This document shows, piece by piece, positions 1-8,092 of a DNA stretch of 64,000 nt. Both the position numbers and the translations under genes were made by a program. Source of the DNA: Raineya orbicola. GTDB lineage: Bacteria > Bacteroidota > Bacteroidia > Cytophagales > Thermonemataceae. Every line of letters begins with the position of its first letter. Within the stretch, counting starts at the first letter, position 1. Below the pieces are notes generated by a model that did not search any database, had not been told where the DNA came from, and saw nothing but the letters and a program-made list of their open reading frames with translations. The DNA lies in assembly GCF_002843425.1 (NCBI RefSeq), contig NZ_NKXO01000008.1:1-64000 (forward strand), in the 5' to 3' direction.

Positions 1-149
1 GCTATAAGTATTTTTTTTATACCTCACAAAAAAACAATAAGGATTTTCTTAATGATGAAATCTTTCTTAATTTTGTTAAATTAAACGCCGTCAATATCCA
101 CTAATTCATAACTTGGCGGTCATATTGTAATATTTCAACTCAAAAAATA

Positions 150-926
150 ATGAAAACCAAACCTTTGATTTTGATTTCCAATGACGACGGCATTACTTCA
201 AAAGGTATAAGAACACTGGTAGAACTAATGTCTGAACTGGGCGAAGTAGTGGTGGTAGCTCCTGATAAGCCCCAATCGGGAATGGGACACGCTATCACGG
301 TAAATGAAAGCCTACGCCTGTACAAAACAGATGTTTTTGAGGATTTGGGCGTAGAGGCTTACGAGTGTTCAGGAACCCCCGCCGATTGTGTAAAACTTGC
401 CAAGCATCACGTTCTCAAAGATAGAAAACCTGATTTGGTAGTAAGCGGTATCAATCACGGTAGCAATATTTCGGTGAATGTTTTGTATTCGGGTACGATG
501 TCGGCGGCAATAGAAGCCGCCATAGAAGGACTTCCCGCCATAGGGTTTTCGCTCTGCGATTATGCCCACAATGCCGATTTTTCTCACATACGCGGGTATG
601 TGAAGCGTATCGCCTCCGAAGCCTTACGGAATGGAATTCCCAAATACGTAGCCCTGAATGTAAATTTTCCTGCAATTATGCAAGGCGAAATCAAAGGCAT
701 TAAAATTTGCAGACAAGCTCGGGCTCGTTGGCAAGAAAATTTTGACGAACGCAAAGACCCTCACGGCAGGCTATACTATTGGCTTGTAGGCGATTTTATC
801 AACGAAGACCCCGGACAAGATACCGATGTATGGGCTTTGGATAATGGCTATATTTCTATTGTCCCCTGCCGTTTTGATATGACCTGTTACGAGAGTTTTC
901 CCGCTATTTCGCAATGGGAGTTGTGA
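150..926 (+). CDS. surE: 5'/3'-nucleotidase SurE
   Basis: Metal-dependent survival protein SurE, which removes phosphate from nucleoside monophosphates (and often short polyphosphate) in the cytoplasm. The N-terminal LISNDDG motif near residue 10 carries the metal-binding Asp pair. The family blocks SGTPADCVKLA (about 73-83), VSGINHGSN (about 99-107) and YSGTMSAAIEA (about 113-123) follow in the usual order. At 258 residues it has normal family length. It begins with ATG and no upstream in-frame alternative is needed. It is convergent with the histidine phosphatase gene, 26 bp away, and has no clear operon partner in the window. Identification is by motif reading, with high certainty. Confidence 0.95.
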   Translation: MKTKPLILISNDDGITSKGIRTLVELMSELGEVVVVAPDKPQSGMGHAITVNESLRLYKTDVFEDLGVEAYECSGTPADCVKLAKHHVLKDRKPDLVVSGINHGSNISVNVLYSGTMSAAIEAAIEGLPAIGFSLCDYAHNADFSHIRGYVKRIASEALRNGIPKYVALNVNFPAIMQGEIKGIKICRQARARWQENFDERKDPHGRLYYWLVGDFINEDPGQDTDVWALDNGYISIVPCRFDMTCYESFPAISQWEL

Positions 927-952
927 AATTTTAGTGAAAGTATGAAATAAAA

Positions 953-1570
953 TTAAGATTTGTTTTTCAAATGTTCAAGGCAATTGTGTCTGATAATCCG
1001 AAACATTGTGCCTGTATGTTGCAAATGATATAGCGAAAGATTGAAATGCTGAAAAATATCCATTTGCGAAAGCGGATAGCCCAGCCACCACGCTAAAAGA
1101 ATACGCATTGCTCTGCCGTGTGAGCAGATAAGTACATTCTTTTCAGGACTTGCAAGCAAAATTTTAGTAAATTCCTCTTGCCTTCGGCGAACTTCTTCGG
1201 GGGTTTCGGCTTCGGCAATTGCTACATTCGTATTACCTGCACGCCACTGATGTATGTAATGCAGATATTCCTGATGTGCTTCTTGGCTGAAAGGTTTTCC
1301 TTCGTGTATGCCCCAACTGATTTCATCTAAACCTTCGTGTGCAAGACAAGCTATGCCTTTTTCTATAAAAGGTAAAACCGTTTGATAGCTTCTTTTGAGC
1401 GTAGAATGATATATTTTTTCAATGGGCAGATGCTGATATTTTTGAAAAAAGGCTTGAGCTTGTTTTCTACCAACATCGTTCAAATCAGCATCAATTCCTC
1501 TGCCTTGTACCATTCCCTTGCGATTGTAGTCGGTTTCTCCGTGCCGAATGAGATAAATGTTCTTAACCAT
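953..1570 (-). CDS. histidine phosphatase family protein (phosphoglycerate mutase-like)
   Basis: Member of the branched histidine phosphatase (GpmB/CobC-type) superfamily. The catalytic phosphohistidine motif RHGETDYN is at residues 9-16, and the second conserved His lies in the SHGRAMR block near 150, as in the family. Length (205 aa) is typical. The substrate cannot be decided: phosphoglycerate mutase, alpha-ribazole phosphatase and sugar-phosphatase members share these motifs. It is the last gene of a minus-strand cluster with ribH, whose stop lies 14 bp upstream, so co-transcription is likely. A role in riboflavin metabolism (dephosphorylating the pyrimidine intermediate) would be only a guess from position. 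Confidence 0.88.
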   Translation of the reverse strand: MVKNIYLIRHGETDYNRKGMVQGRGIDADLNDVGRKQAQAFFQKYQHLPIEKIYHSTLKRSYQTVLPFIEKGIACLAHEGLDEISWGIHEGKPFSQEAHQEYLHYIHQWRAGNTNVAIAEAETPEEVRRRQEEFTKILLASPEKNVLICSHGRAMRILLAWWLGYPLSQMDIFQHFNLSLYHLQHTGTMFRIIRHNCLEHLKNKS

Positions 1571-1584
1571 AACTTGTCAAAACC

Positions 1585-2061
1585 TTAAAAATGTATCATC
1601 TTGATTGCCGTAATAGCGGCTTCTTCGCCTTTGTTGCCGTGTTTGCCCCCTGCTCTTTCAAGAGCCTGCTCCAAATTGTTGGTCGTAAGCACTCCAAAAA
1701 TAACGGGCTTATTATGCTTCAAACCCACTTGCATAATGCCTTCGGCAACAGCCTGAGCAATAAAATCAAAATGCCTTGTTTCGCCTTGTATAATGCACCC
1801 AATCGCAATGACAGCATCAATATCGGCTCTTTGAGCAAGCCACTGCGAAGCCAATGGCAATTCAAAACTTCCTGCTACTCTTTTGATGACGATGTTTTCT
1901 GTTTTTGCACCATAATTTTGTAAAGTTTTGGTAGCACCGCTTAAAAGTGCCTCTGTAACTTCGCTATTCCACTCTGCTACAACTATCCCAAAACGCTTGT
2001 GGCTTACATCTGCCACATTTACTGGTGAATATTCGCTTAAATTTTTTAGGTGAGTTGCCAT
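1585..2061 (-). CDS. ribH: 6,7-dimethyl-8-ribityllumazine synthase
   Basis: Lumazine synthase, penultimate step of riboflavin synthesis. It condenses 5-amino-6-ribitylamino-uracil with 3,4-dihydroxy-2-butanone 4-phosphate and normally forms a 60-mer or pentamers. Visible family blocks are RFGIVVAEWN (about 23-32), VAGSFELPLA (about 62-71), IAIGCIIQGETRHFDFIA (about 86-103, with the catalytic His of the RHFD segment) and FGVLTTNNLEQALERAGGKHGNKGEEAA near the C-terminus. The length of 158 aa is standard. It sits between the MNT nucleotidyltransferase gene (19 bp upstream) and the histidine phosphatase gene (14 bp downstream), all on the minus strand. Confidence 0.97.
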   Translation of the reverse strand: MATHLKNLSEYSPVNVADVSHKRFGIVVAEWNSEVTEALLSGATKTLQNYGAKTENIVIKRVAGSFELPLASQWLAQRADIDAVIAIGCIIQGETRHFDFIAQAVAEGIMQVGLKHNKPVIFGVLTTNNLEQALERAGGKHGNKGEEAAITAIKMIHF

Positions 2062-2080
2062 AATTATCCTTGACTATTTT

Positions 2081-2377
2081 TTAGTAGAGTTTCTGCTTGT
2101 TGCTATCAATATGATTTTTTAGAAGTGGGTTTCTAATGGCTCTTTCTTCCAATAAATCTATCTTTCGTTGTACAATCTCTTCAAGCATTTGTTTGAAAGA
2201 AAAATAAAGGTCTGTGTAACGGAAAGGGTCGTTTTCACTAAAATCAATCAAAAAATCAATATCAGAAGTATCATTGAAGTCTTCTCTCAAAACAGAACCA
2301 AACACATACAAAGACTTTACGTTATTTTGCTCACAAAGTTTTTGTATCTGTTTTATTTTTTCTTCTTTCAGTTTCAT
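2081..2377 (-). CDS. MNT-type nucleotidyltransferase domain protein
   Basis: Small minimal nucleotidyltransferase. The motif GSVLREDFNDTSDIDFLIDF (GSxxR then DxD) is the catalytic signature of the MNT/KNTase fold. Such proteins usually act as antitoxins that AMPylate a HEPN toxin partner. No HEPN gene is adjacent: the next gene downstream, 19 bp away, is ribH. The reading frame extends six codons further upstream to 2395, but a TATTTTTG promoter-like box covers 2393-2400 on this strand. The Met at 2377 (98 aa) is therefore the better start. Whether it regulates anything, or is a remnant of a toxin-antitoxin pair, cannot be told. Confidence 0.8.
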   Translation of the reverse strand: MKLKEEKIKQIQKLCEQNNVKSLYVFGSVLREDFNDTSDIDFLIDFSENDPFRYTDLYFSFKQMLEEIVQRKIDLLEERAIRNPLLKNHIDSNKQKLY

Positions 2378-2392
2378 AAATAAGTTTTGTTG

Positions 2393-2400
2393 CAAAAATA
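2393..2400 (-). promoter_or_regulatory. -7 box for the MNT/ribH cluster
   Basis: TATTTTTG on the minus strand matches the Bacteroidota -7 consensus TAnnTTTG, 15 nt before the ATG at 2377. No good TTTG is seen at the expected -33 distance, so this is moderate evidence. It would drive the MNT, ribH and phosphatase genes. Confidence 0.45.
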
Positions 2401-2515
2401 ATCATTCTTGCTAATAATTGAGCATTTTTCAAGGTAATTCAACAATAATTTTAGATTTTGATAACGTTTTTTCGGAAAAAAATGTTTTATTTGCAGGTAG
2501 CTAAATACAGCGGAA

Positions 2516-3208
2516 ATGCAAACGGATTTAGCAACACTCCGCAAAATTGTCAAGCAAGGTGAAGGATTGAACGTAGAGTTCAAACTCAAAACCAAACACC
2601 CCGAAAAAATTGTTCGTGAGGTAGTTGCCTTTGCCAATACCGATGGAGGTATGCTCATTATTGGCGTAAGTGATGATAGGCAAATTATCGGTGCAAAATT
2701 CCCCGAAGAAGATGAGTACATCTTGAAAAAAGCCATTGCCGAATACTGCTTTCCTGAAATTTCTTATCAAATAGAACGCTTACCTCTTGATGAAGACTCC
2801 GAACGCGAAGTTTTATTGTTTCATATTCCTAAAAGCGAAAGCCTACCCCACCAGATTATCAAGGGCGAAGACAAAGGCAAAGTATATGTACGCGTGGGCG
2901 AACAAAGTATACAAGCCAGCAAAGAAATGCGTAGCTACCTGAAAGAGCGTAAAAAAAATAAAAATTACCGCTTTCATTATGGCGAAAAAGAACACAAACT
3001 AATGCAGTATTTGGCTTCGCACCCCATTATCACCGTAAAGCAATTTTCTAAAATAGCAGGGATTTCACCTCAAACCGCCTCTCGTACTTTGGTACTTCTT
3101 ACACTTGCAAAAGTTCTGAAAGTCAATGCAAAAGAATGTGAAGATGAGTTTTCTTTGAGTGAGGATTTTGAGAAAATTACACAAAAAAATACCACTTTGG
3201 CAAGCTAA
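2516..3208 (+). CDS. AlbA_2 (Schlafen-type) domain protein with C-terminal winged helix
   Basis: The N-terminal half (about residues 12-130) matches the AlbA_2/divergent AAA_4 family: GEGLNVEFKLK, then VREVVAFANTDGGMLIIGVSDD, then a GKVYVRVGEQSIQAS block typical of the domain's end. The C-terminal part (about 160-215, EHKLMQYLASHPIITVKQFSKIAGISPQTASRTLVLL) reads as a winged helix-turn-helix. Proteins of this type are usually called putative transcriptional regulators; AlbA_2 is also found in Schlafen-like nucleases and phage defence proteins. At 230 aa it is shorter than the common ATP-binding versions (400-500 aa) because the middle region is missing. It is divergently placed from the MNT/ribH cluster. 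Confidence 0.75.
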   Translation: MQTDLATLRKIVKQGEGLNVEFKLKTKHPEKIVREVVAFANTDGGMLIIGVSDDRQIIGAKFPEEDEYILKKAIAEYCFPEISYQIERLPLDEDSEREVLLFHIPKSESLPHQIIKGEDKGKVYVRVGEQSIQASKEMRSYLKERKKNKNYRFHYGEKEHKLMQYLASHPIITVKQFSKIAGISPQTASRTLVLLTLAKVLKVNAKECEDEFSLSEDFEKITQKNTTLAS

Positions 3209-3287
3209 TTGTCTTTGAAATATAAGCGTGTTATTCTTTTACTCACGCTGATTGTTTATCGTTTTCTAACTTAAGCCCCAAAATTGT

Positions 3288-4427
3288 ATGAAAAAGTTTT
3301 TACTTACTCTAATGTCTTTTTTGAGCATTATGATTGTTTTGCAAGCTCAAAATCGTTGCTCTCGCCCGCTAGCAAATAGCCTGTTTCAACAACGCAAACA
3401 GCAAATAAGTGCAATTGGCAATGAAGCCCGCAAATTACAAGAGACAGTACGCTTTTCGCAAGATAATTGCCTTTCTGCTGAGCAAATTCGTGAGCTGATG
3501 TCTTTGTTTCGTGAAGAACAAAATCGCCTTGCTCTTGCCGAAAATGCTTATGCTACCGTCTTTGACCCCGAAAACTATTACGTAGTGTATGACGGCTTTA
3601 CGAAATTTTCTTCGGTAGTGATTTTATATGATTTCATCAACAAAGGGGGAACGCCTATCAATATTTATCCTAATAATCCCACAAATCCCAACAATCCTAC
3701 AAACCCTGTAAATCCTACTAATCCTAATAACCCCGATTTTACGGGTTATCCACTTTACAACTACCCTGACTATCAAAATTATTGGGGGACTAAAAATTGT
3801 TCTGCTCCTATCTCTGAGAGTGTGTTTCAGAACCTTGCTATGCGAGTACGCGGAGCTATGAATGAAAATATGCGTTTTAATGCCGTTCGGCAAGCTGTAC
3901 AAAGCAATTGCTTGGCAGTTTCTCAACTGATGCGACTGGTTTCTTTGCTCAATAATGAAAACAATCGTTTAGAGGCAATGCGTCTTTCTTATCCCAACAT
4001 TTATGATGTCGGAAATTTGCTCACCGCCTCACAAGTTTTTCAGAATCGTGTGAATTATCAGCAATGGGAAGCATTTTTACAGCAAAATCAAACAGGAAAT
4101 CCTAACAACACTTTGCCCGGTACGCCCTGCGTGGTAAGTAACAACGAATATGCCAATATTGTGCAATCCATTCGCCGTGAAAACATATCCGATAACCGAA
4201 TGAGAGTAGCTAAAAATATCACACGCAATTTCAATTGCTTTTCGGTAGAACAAGTACGAGGTATCGTAAAACTTTTTAATTTTGATGAGCAACGCCTTGA
4301 AATCGCTAAATATCTCTACGAATACACGTCTATTGAAGAACGCCGTCAATACTTTATGGTAGCCAATGAATTTTCGTTCAGTAGTACTCGCGAAGAGCTA
4401 CAAGAGTTTATCAACTCACAAAGATAG
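3288..4427 (+). CDS. secreted protein with three DUF4476 repeats
   Basis: A cleavable signal peptide is visible (MKKFLLTLMSFLSIMIVLQAQ, cut near residue 21). Three homologous blocks follow, at about 22-118, 167-260 and 277-378. Each has a conserved Cys, a Phe, a second Cys in the form NCLSxxQ, and a segment of the type LMxLFxxExxRLxxAxxxY, the DUF4476 pattern. The first two blocks are joined by a low-complexity Asn/Pro/Thr linker at about residues 124-150. The two Cys per block could form a disulfide after export. Its function is unknown, and the family is largely restricted to Bacteroidota. A terminator hairpin follows the stop. Confidence 0.8.
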   Translation: MKKFLLTLMSFLSIMIVLQAQNRCSRPLANSLFQQRKQQISAIGNEARKLQETVRFSQDNCLSAEQIRELMSLFREEQNRLALAENAYATVFDPENYYVVYDGFTKFSSVVILYDFINKGGTPINIYPNNPTNPNNPTNPVNPTNPNNPDFTGYPLYNYPDYQNYWGTKNCSAPISESVFQNLAMRVRGAMNENMRFNAVRQAVQSNCLAVSQLMRLVSLLNNENNRLEAMRLSYPNIYDVGNLLTASQVFQNRVNYQQWEAFLQQNQTGNPNNTLPGTPCVVSNNEYANIVQSIRRENISDNRMRVAKNITRNFNCFSVEQVRGIVKLFNFDEQRLEIAKYLYEYTSIEERRQYFMVANEFSFSSTREELQEFINSQR

Positions 4428-4448
4428 ATCATTAAATTTTATATTTTG

Positions 4449-4484
4449 TGCTTACGATTTTTTCTTTCGTAGGCATTTTTTTTT
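4449..4484 (+). terminator. intrinsic terminator after the DUF4476 gene
   Basis: A 9-bp stem, TGCTTACGA (4449-4457) with TCGTAGGCA (4467-4475) and one G-T pair, is followed by a run of nine T. It lies 22 bp after the stop at 4427. Confidence 0.75.
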
Positions 4485-4503
4485 GAATTTTGTGACTAAA
4501 ATC

Positions 4504-4534
4504 TTTGTTTTTACTTCTGAAAATCTTACATTTG
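4504..4534 (+). promoter_or_regulatory. promoter TTTG-N19-TACATTTG
   Basis: TTTG at 4504-4507 and TACATTTG at 4527-4534 are 19 bp apart, a full match to the Bacteroidota sigma-A promoter. The ATG of the next gene begins only 4 bp after the box, so its mRNA is probably leaderless or nearly so. Confidence 0.75.
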
Positions 4535-4538
4535 AAAA

Positions 4539-5078
4539 ATGAAACACAACACTCATTTCGACGCAAACAACGCTTTGAGCATCAAAAAGTATTTGAAAGA
4601 AAATAATTTGCGTTGGGTATATAACCCCAATGAAGAACAAGACGAGGAAACTGCTTACTTTTTTTTCATAGGCAAATATAAAGATAAAGAAGTTTTGTTT
4701 GATGTAGCCCTTATGCCTTTGCATTTGCATTATATGGCAGTTTTGGAAGAGAAAGCTGATGAAGAGGCTCAAAAAATATTTCCTGATTACAAAGGTTATG
4801 AAAGCCAACTTTCTGAAAAACGTTGGGAAGAAATCTGGGAATATAAAGCCGAAATTATTGCAGAATTAGAAGCCGAAGGCGAGCTAAAAGTACAAGAGTT
4901 TATTGAATATGATGACGAAGACTACGAAGCTGAAGATGCTTTTGTGCTGATGACCGTAGCCCTGAACCGAGATAAAATTGATAAAACTGAAATTGAAACT
5001 TTTATCAAAAACTACCAAGAAGGTTCTTTGCAATTGGATAAAAATTTGTATTCGTTTAGTTTAGAAGAGGAAGAGTAA
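4539..5078 (+). CDS. acidic protein of unknown function
   Basis: 179-residue cytoplasmic protein without signal peptide or membrane segment, very rich in Glu and Asp. The acidic stretches are near residues 27-32 (EEQDEE), 127-137 (YDDEDYEAED) and the C-terminal EEEE. The N-terminal half has a mixed beta-type pattern (TAYFFFIGKYKDKEVLFDVALMPL) and I do not recognise a family. The start is fixed by the strong promoter directly in front of it; the next internal Met would cut away the most ordered region. It is 41 bp upstream of the large sensor gene on the same strand, so the two may be co-transcribed. Confidence 0.7.
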   Translation: MKHNTHFDANNALSIKKYLKENNLRWVYNPNEEQDEETAYFFFIGKYKDKEVLFDVALMPLHLHYMAVLEEKADEEAQKIFPDYKGYESQLSEKRWEEIWEYKAEIIAELEAEGELKVQEFIEYDDEDYEAEDAFVLMTVALNRDKIDKTEIETFIKNYQEGSLQLDKNLYSFSLEEEE

Positions 5079-5119
5079 GTTGCTTGGCTTTTATGTTTTG
5101 AAGTTAAAAAATTAGGTAT

Positions 5120-7264
5120 ATGAAAATATCTTTTCGTAGGGTTCAAACAAAAATTTTACTTTCCTTTTTACTTCTTATCACACTGGCAGGGGTAATTGGA
5201 GGGATTGCCTTTTTGTATCAAGGAAGTATCAATCGCTATCAAGCCTACAAAGACGATCTGAATGAATTAAGACACCTGATGGCTCAAATAGATGTTTTGC
5301 AGAAAGATTTTATTGTAGTAGATGCTCGCGATGAGGTTTTTATGGGAAGCGGTAAAAGTAAAAATATCACGCTCATTGAAACCAATATCAGAGAAAGTAA
5401 AAAACTACTTGCCCGCCTCAACGAAAACCCTACTACCAAAGAGTTTAATCTTAACCAAAAAATTCAAGCCCTTACCGAAGCTCGTGAAAAATACAATCGC
5501 CTTTTTGAATTGCTCCGTAAAAGAATTAGAGAAAGAGGGTTCAAAAGTTTTGGTATGGAGGGCAGAATGAGAGATTATGTGCATTTCTTAGAAAAAGTTG
5601 ATGTAGATAAGGAGCTTGTTTTGCAACTCCGAAGGCACGAAAAAGACTTTTTCTTGCGTAAAGATTTAGATTACAAAACTAAACTCCACCAAACTGCCGA
5701 TAAACTCAAACGTAAAATCGTAGATAGCCCCCTTGATGATAAACGCAAGGAGACTTTTATGGAATATATCGCCGACTATGAAAAAATGTTTGATTTGATT
5801 GTAGAAATAGAGCAAGAAATCGGTTTTGATAGCAAAAAAGGGTTGCGTGGGGAACTTGCCAAAATCTATGAACAAATCAATAACGAAGTACAATCGCTTT
5901 TTGAGGTAATTTCATTCTATGTTGAAGGGCTCATTTTCAGAGCTCGCCTCATTGTAATTGCCGCTCTCATCATTATGCTTGTTACAGGCGGATTTTTTGC
6001 GGTGTATTTCTCTTTTAGTATTTCACAACCTATTATTGTACTGGATAGAGTTGCCAAATCTGTTGTAAAAGGTTTGCGTAGCCAAGACGAGTTTTTAGAC
6101 AGAATAACCACCGATGACGAAGTAGGCGACCTTGCCAAAAACTTCAAAATTATGCTTCAAAAATTGCGAACCAGTATTCAAGAAGCAGAACAACGCAACG
6201 AACAACTCCAAGAATTTATCAGTCAAGAAAAGCAACGCAGTTGGGAAAATGAAGGTTTTGCAGTGTTCGGCGAAATTTTGAAAAACAACAACGACAATAT
6301 CGTTAAGCAATCTTATGAAATTATCACCGAACTCACCAAACGTACTAATTCCGTACAAGGAGGTTTGTTTATTGTAAGCGGTAGCGATGAAGCTCCCTAC
6401 TTAGAACTTACTGCCGCTTATGCTTATGATAGACAAAAATACCTCAAAAAACGAATCAATTTTGGTGAAGGACTTATCGGTGAAACTTGGCGTGAAGGAG
6501 ATACCAAACTAATTACTGATATTCCCGAAGATTACACTTTCATCAAATCGGGTACTGGAATTCTGAAACCTACGGCTATTCTGATTGTACCCATTAAAAC
6601 CGATGAAAAAATTGAAGGTGTTTTGGAACTTGCCTCTATGCAAGTCTATGAACAATACGTCATTGACTTCATTGAACGTCTTTCTCGCCGTATTGCTACC
6701 AATATTGCCGCTGTAAAAGCCAACGAGAAAAACCTCAAACTCCTTGCAGAAGCCCAAGATTTCAATAAGCAAATTGAAGAAAAAGAATTAGAATTGCAAA
6801 GACGTGTAAAAGAGTACGATACTTGGATGCAAGAATTTGAAGCCAAATTGAACAATGTTTCCGAAGAATCGGCTATTTTTCAAATGATTTTAGGTAAAAT
6901 CTATGATGGTATTATTATCACAGACGAAAAATTTACCATTCTGAAAGTAAATACCTTTATTTTGCGAAAGTTTCGCTATAAACGAAGTCAATTAGAAGGG
7001 CAATCCGTAGATGTACTCATAGAAGCCGATTACAAAAATATCATTGACCTCAAAGACCGCAAGTTCCAACTCAATTACAAGGTTCTCAACAAGCGTACCA
7101 CAGGAAAAATCATTGACCAATTCGGAAACCAAACTTTGGTGCAAATGGTGGCAGGAAAATTGGAAGTAGAACGCAAAATCTTTTACGTTTTCCTATTCAA
7201 TGAACTTTCGCAAGAAGACGTTGCTATGTTCAATAAAGGAGATAGTTTCCTTTCTCAAAATTGA
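5120..7264 (+). CDS. membrane sensor protein: HAMP-GAF-coiled coil-PAS, no output domain
   Basis: 714 residues. TM1 is near 10-33, a periplasmic helical domain spans about 34-270, TM2 is near 272-298, and a HAMP-like linker (DEVGDLAKNFKIMLQKLR) ends near 345. A GAF-type domain (about 395-540) contains FGEGLIGETWREG and ILIVPI. A coiled coil follows (about 540-590), then a PAS-like domain (about 590-695: IYDGIIITDEKFTILKVN). The protein stops there, with no HisKA/HATPase, GGDEF or methyl-accepting segment. Its output must pass to a partner, or the protein is a signalling scaffold. No kinase or regulator gene is adjacent. A strong bidirectional terminator follows the stop. Confidence 0.82.
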   Translation: MKISFRRVQTKILLSFLLLITLAGVIGGIAFLYQGSINRYQAYKDDLNELRHLMAQIDVLQKDFIVVDARDEVFMGSGKSKNITLIETNIRESKKLLARLNENPTTKEFNLNQKIQALTEAREKYNRLFELLRKRIRERGFKSFGMEGRMRDYVHFLEKVDVDKELVLQLRRHEKDFFLRKDLDYKTKLHQTADKLKRKIVDSPLDDKRKETFMEYIADYEKMFDLIVEIEQEIGFDSKKGLRGELAKIYEQINNEVQSLFEVISFYVEGLIFRARLIVIAALIIMLVTGGFFAVYFSFSISQPIIVLDRVAKSVVKGLRSQDEFLDRITTDDEVGDLAKNFKIMLQKLRTSIQEAEQRNEQLQEFISQEKQRSWENEGFAVFGEILKNNNDNIVKQSYEIITELTKRTNSVQGGLFIVSGSDEAPYLELTAAYAYDRQKYLKKRINFGEGLIGETWREGDTKLITDIPEDYTFIKSGTGILKPTAILIVPIKTDEKIEGVLELASMQVYEQYVIDFIERLSRRIATNIAAVKANEKNLKLLAEAQDFNKQIEEKELELQRRVKEYDTWMQEFEAKLNNVSEESAIFQMILGKIYDGIIITDEKFTILKVNTFILRKFRYKRSQLEGQSVDVLIEADYKNIIDLKDRKFQLNYKVLNKRTTGKIIDQFGNQTLVQMVAGKLEVERKIFYVFLFNELSQEDVAMFNKGDSFLSQN

Positions 7265-7266
7265 TA

Positions 7267-7310
7267 AGCAAAAAGAGCTTTTTCTCTCTGCAAAGCTCTT
7301 TTTGCTTTTT
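7267..7310. terminator. bidirectional terminator
   Basis: A perfect 15-bp stem, AGCAAAAAGAGCTTT (7267-7281) with AAAGCTCTTTTTGCT (7292-7306), is flanked by T on the plus side. It lies between the convergent sensor and ferredoxin genes and ends within the stop region of the ferredoxin gene. Confidence 0.85.
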
Positions 7311-7581
7311 ATAGCTTAATTTCAAATAAATCTTGAATATTTTTTTGCCACTCTTTTTCAGAAAAATCAATGAGCCAACGATTTTGAGGCTGAAAGCAAA
7401 CCACAGGAGCAAATTTGCATCGCCCTGTACAATCTGTTTTCAAAATTTCTACCTGATGATGCAAATGGCTCTTTTTCAAGGCATCTTTCAAGTCTTTGTA
7501 ATAGTCTTTGTTATATTTTCGGCATTTACTTCCCATACACATACAAACTACTTGGGAAGGTAATTCATATTTTTTGCTCAT
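7309..7581 (-). CDS. thioredoxin-like [2Fe-2S] ferredoxin
   Basis: 90-residue protein with the four-Cys layout of (2Fe-2S) ferredoxin domain proteins: VCMCMGSKC near the N-terminus, and DCTGRCKFAPVVCFQP about 35 residues later. These are cytoplasmic electron carriers related to the 24-kDa NADH dehydrogenase subunit fold. The open frame runs upstream to 7683, but the Met at 7581 (MSKKYELPSQ) leaves the usual short N-terminus, and the longer frame would overlap the upstream gene. It starts 10 bp after the end of the 123-aa unknown gene, probably as one operon. The redox partner is unknown. Confidence 0.82.
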   Translation of the reverse strand: MSKKYELPSQVVCMCMGSKCRKYNKDYYKDLKDALKKSHLHHQVEILKTDCTGRCKFAPVVCFQPQNRWLIDFSEKEWQKNIQDLFEIKL

Positions 7582-7591
7582 TCTTAATCTT

Positions 7592-7963
7592 TTAAGCAAT
7601 AGAACAATTTTCCGTTTCAAAAGCACTGATAGCAAGTTCGTGCAAGAGGCTATTGAGTTCCAAAAAAGCCTTTGCCCCTGCAAGCAAATCTTTCAAATAA
7701 TATACTTCACAAACTTCTAACTGATAGATTTGGTCATTTTGGGGTAAATAGATAATTTCTACATCAAAAGCTCTTTCTATGCGTTCCAGCATTACATTTA
7801 GGTTGATTTGAGCAATCACTCGTCCAAAATCTTTGAATTGCTGGAATGTGAAAAAAGTAGTTGTTCCGCCAAACTCAACAATAAATTTATGAGTATTTTC
7901 GCACTGATAAATAACTCCTTTTTTATTGCGATACAACTCTACCCACGAGGCTTTGCTTTTCAT
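7592..7963 (-). CDS. conserved hypothetical protein
   Basis: 123 residues, no signal peptide or membrane helix. The N-terminal part reads as a beta sheet (GVIYQCENTHKFIVEFGGTTTFFTFQQFKDF), followed by a helical C-terminal half. The FTFxxFxxF pattern occurs in small unnamed Bacteroidota proteins, but I do not assign a function. A full promoter lies directly upstream, and the ferredoxin gene follows by 10 bp. The shared operon suggests a redox or iron-related role, which is inference only. Confidence 0.68.
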   Translation of the reverse strand: MKSKASWVELYRNKKGVIYQCENTHKFIVEFGGTTTFFTFQQFKDFGRVIAQINLNVMLERIERAFDVEIIYLPQNDQIYQLEVCEVYYLKDLLAGAKAFLELNSLLHELAISAFETENCSIA

Positions 7964-7980
7964 TTTTACAAAAATTTTAA

Positions 7981-8012
7981 CAAAGTTAAAGGTTATTTAG
8001 AAAAAATCCAAA
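7981..8012 (-). promoter_or_regulatory. promoter TTTG-N20-TAACTTTG
   Basis: On the minus strand, TTTG (8009-8012) and TAACTTTG (7981-7988) are 20 bp apart. The box ends 17 nt before the ATG at 7963. Confidence 0.7.
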
Positions 8013-8040
8013 TAAAAACAGATGATTTTTGTAATAAATT

Positions 8041-8070
8041 TTTGTAAAGTGTGATATTTTGCTACCTTTG
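8041..8070 (+). promoter_or_regulatory. promoter TTTG-N18-TACCTTTG
   Basis: TTTG at 8041-8044 and TACCTTTG at 8063-8070 match the -33/-7 consensus. The ATG at 8093 lies 22 nt downstream. This rules out the longer frame that opens at 8051. Confidence 0.72.
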
Positions 8071-8092
8071 CAGGTTAATAAATACAAAGGCT

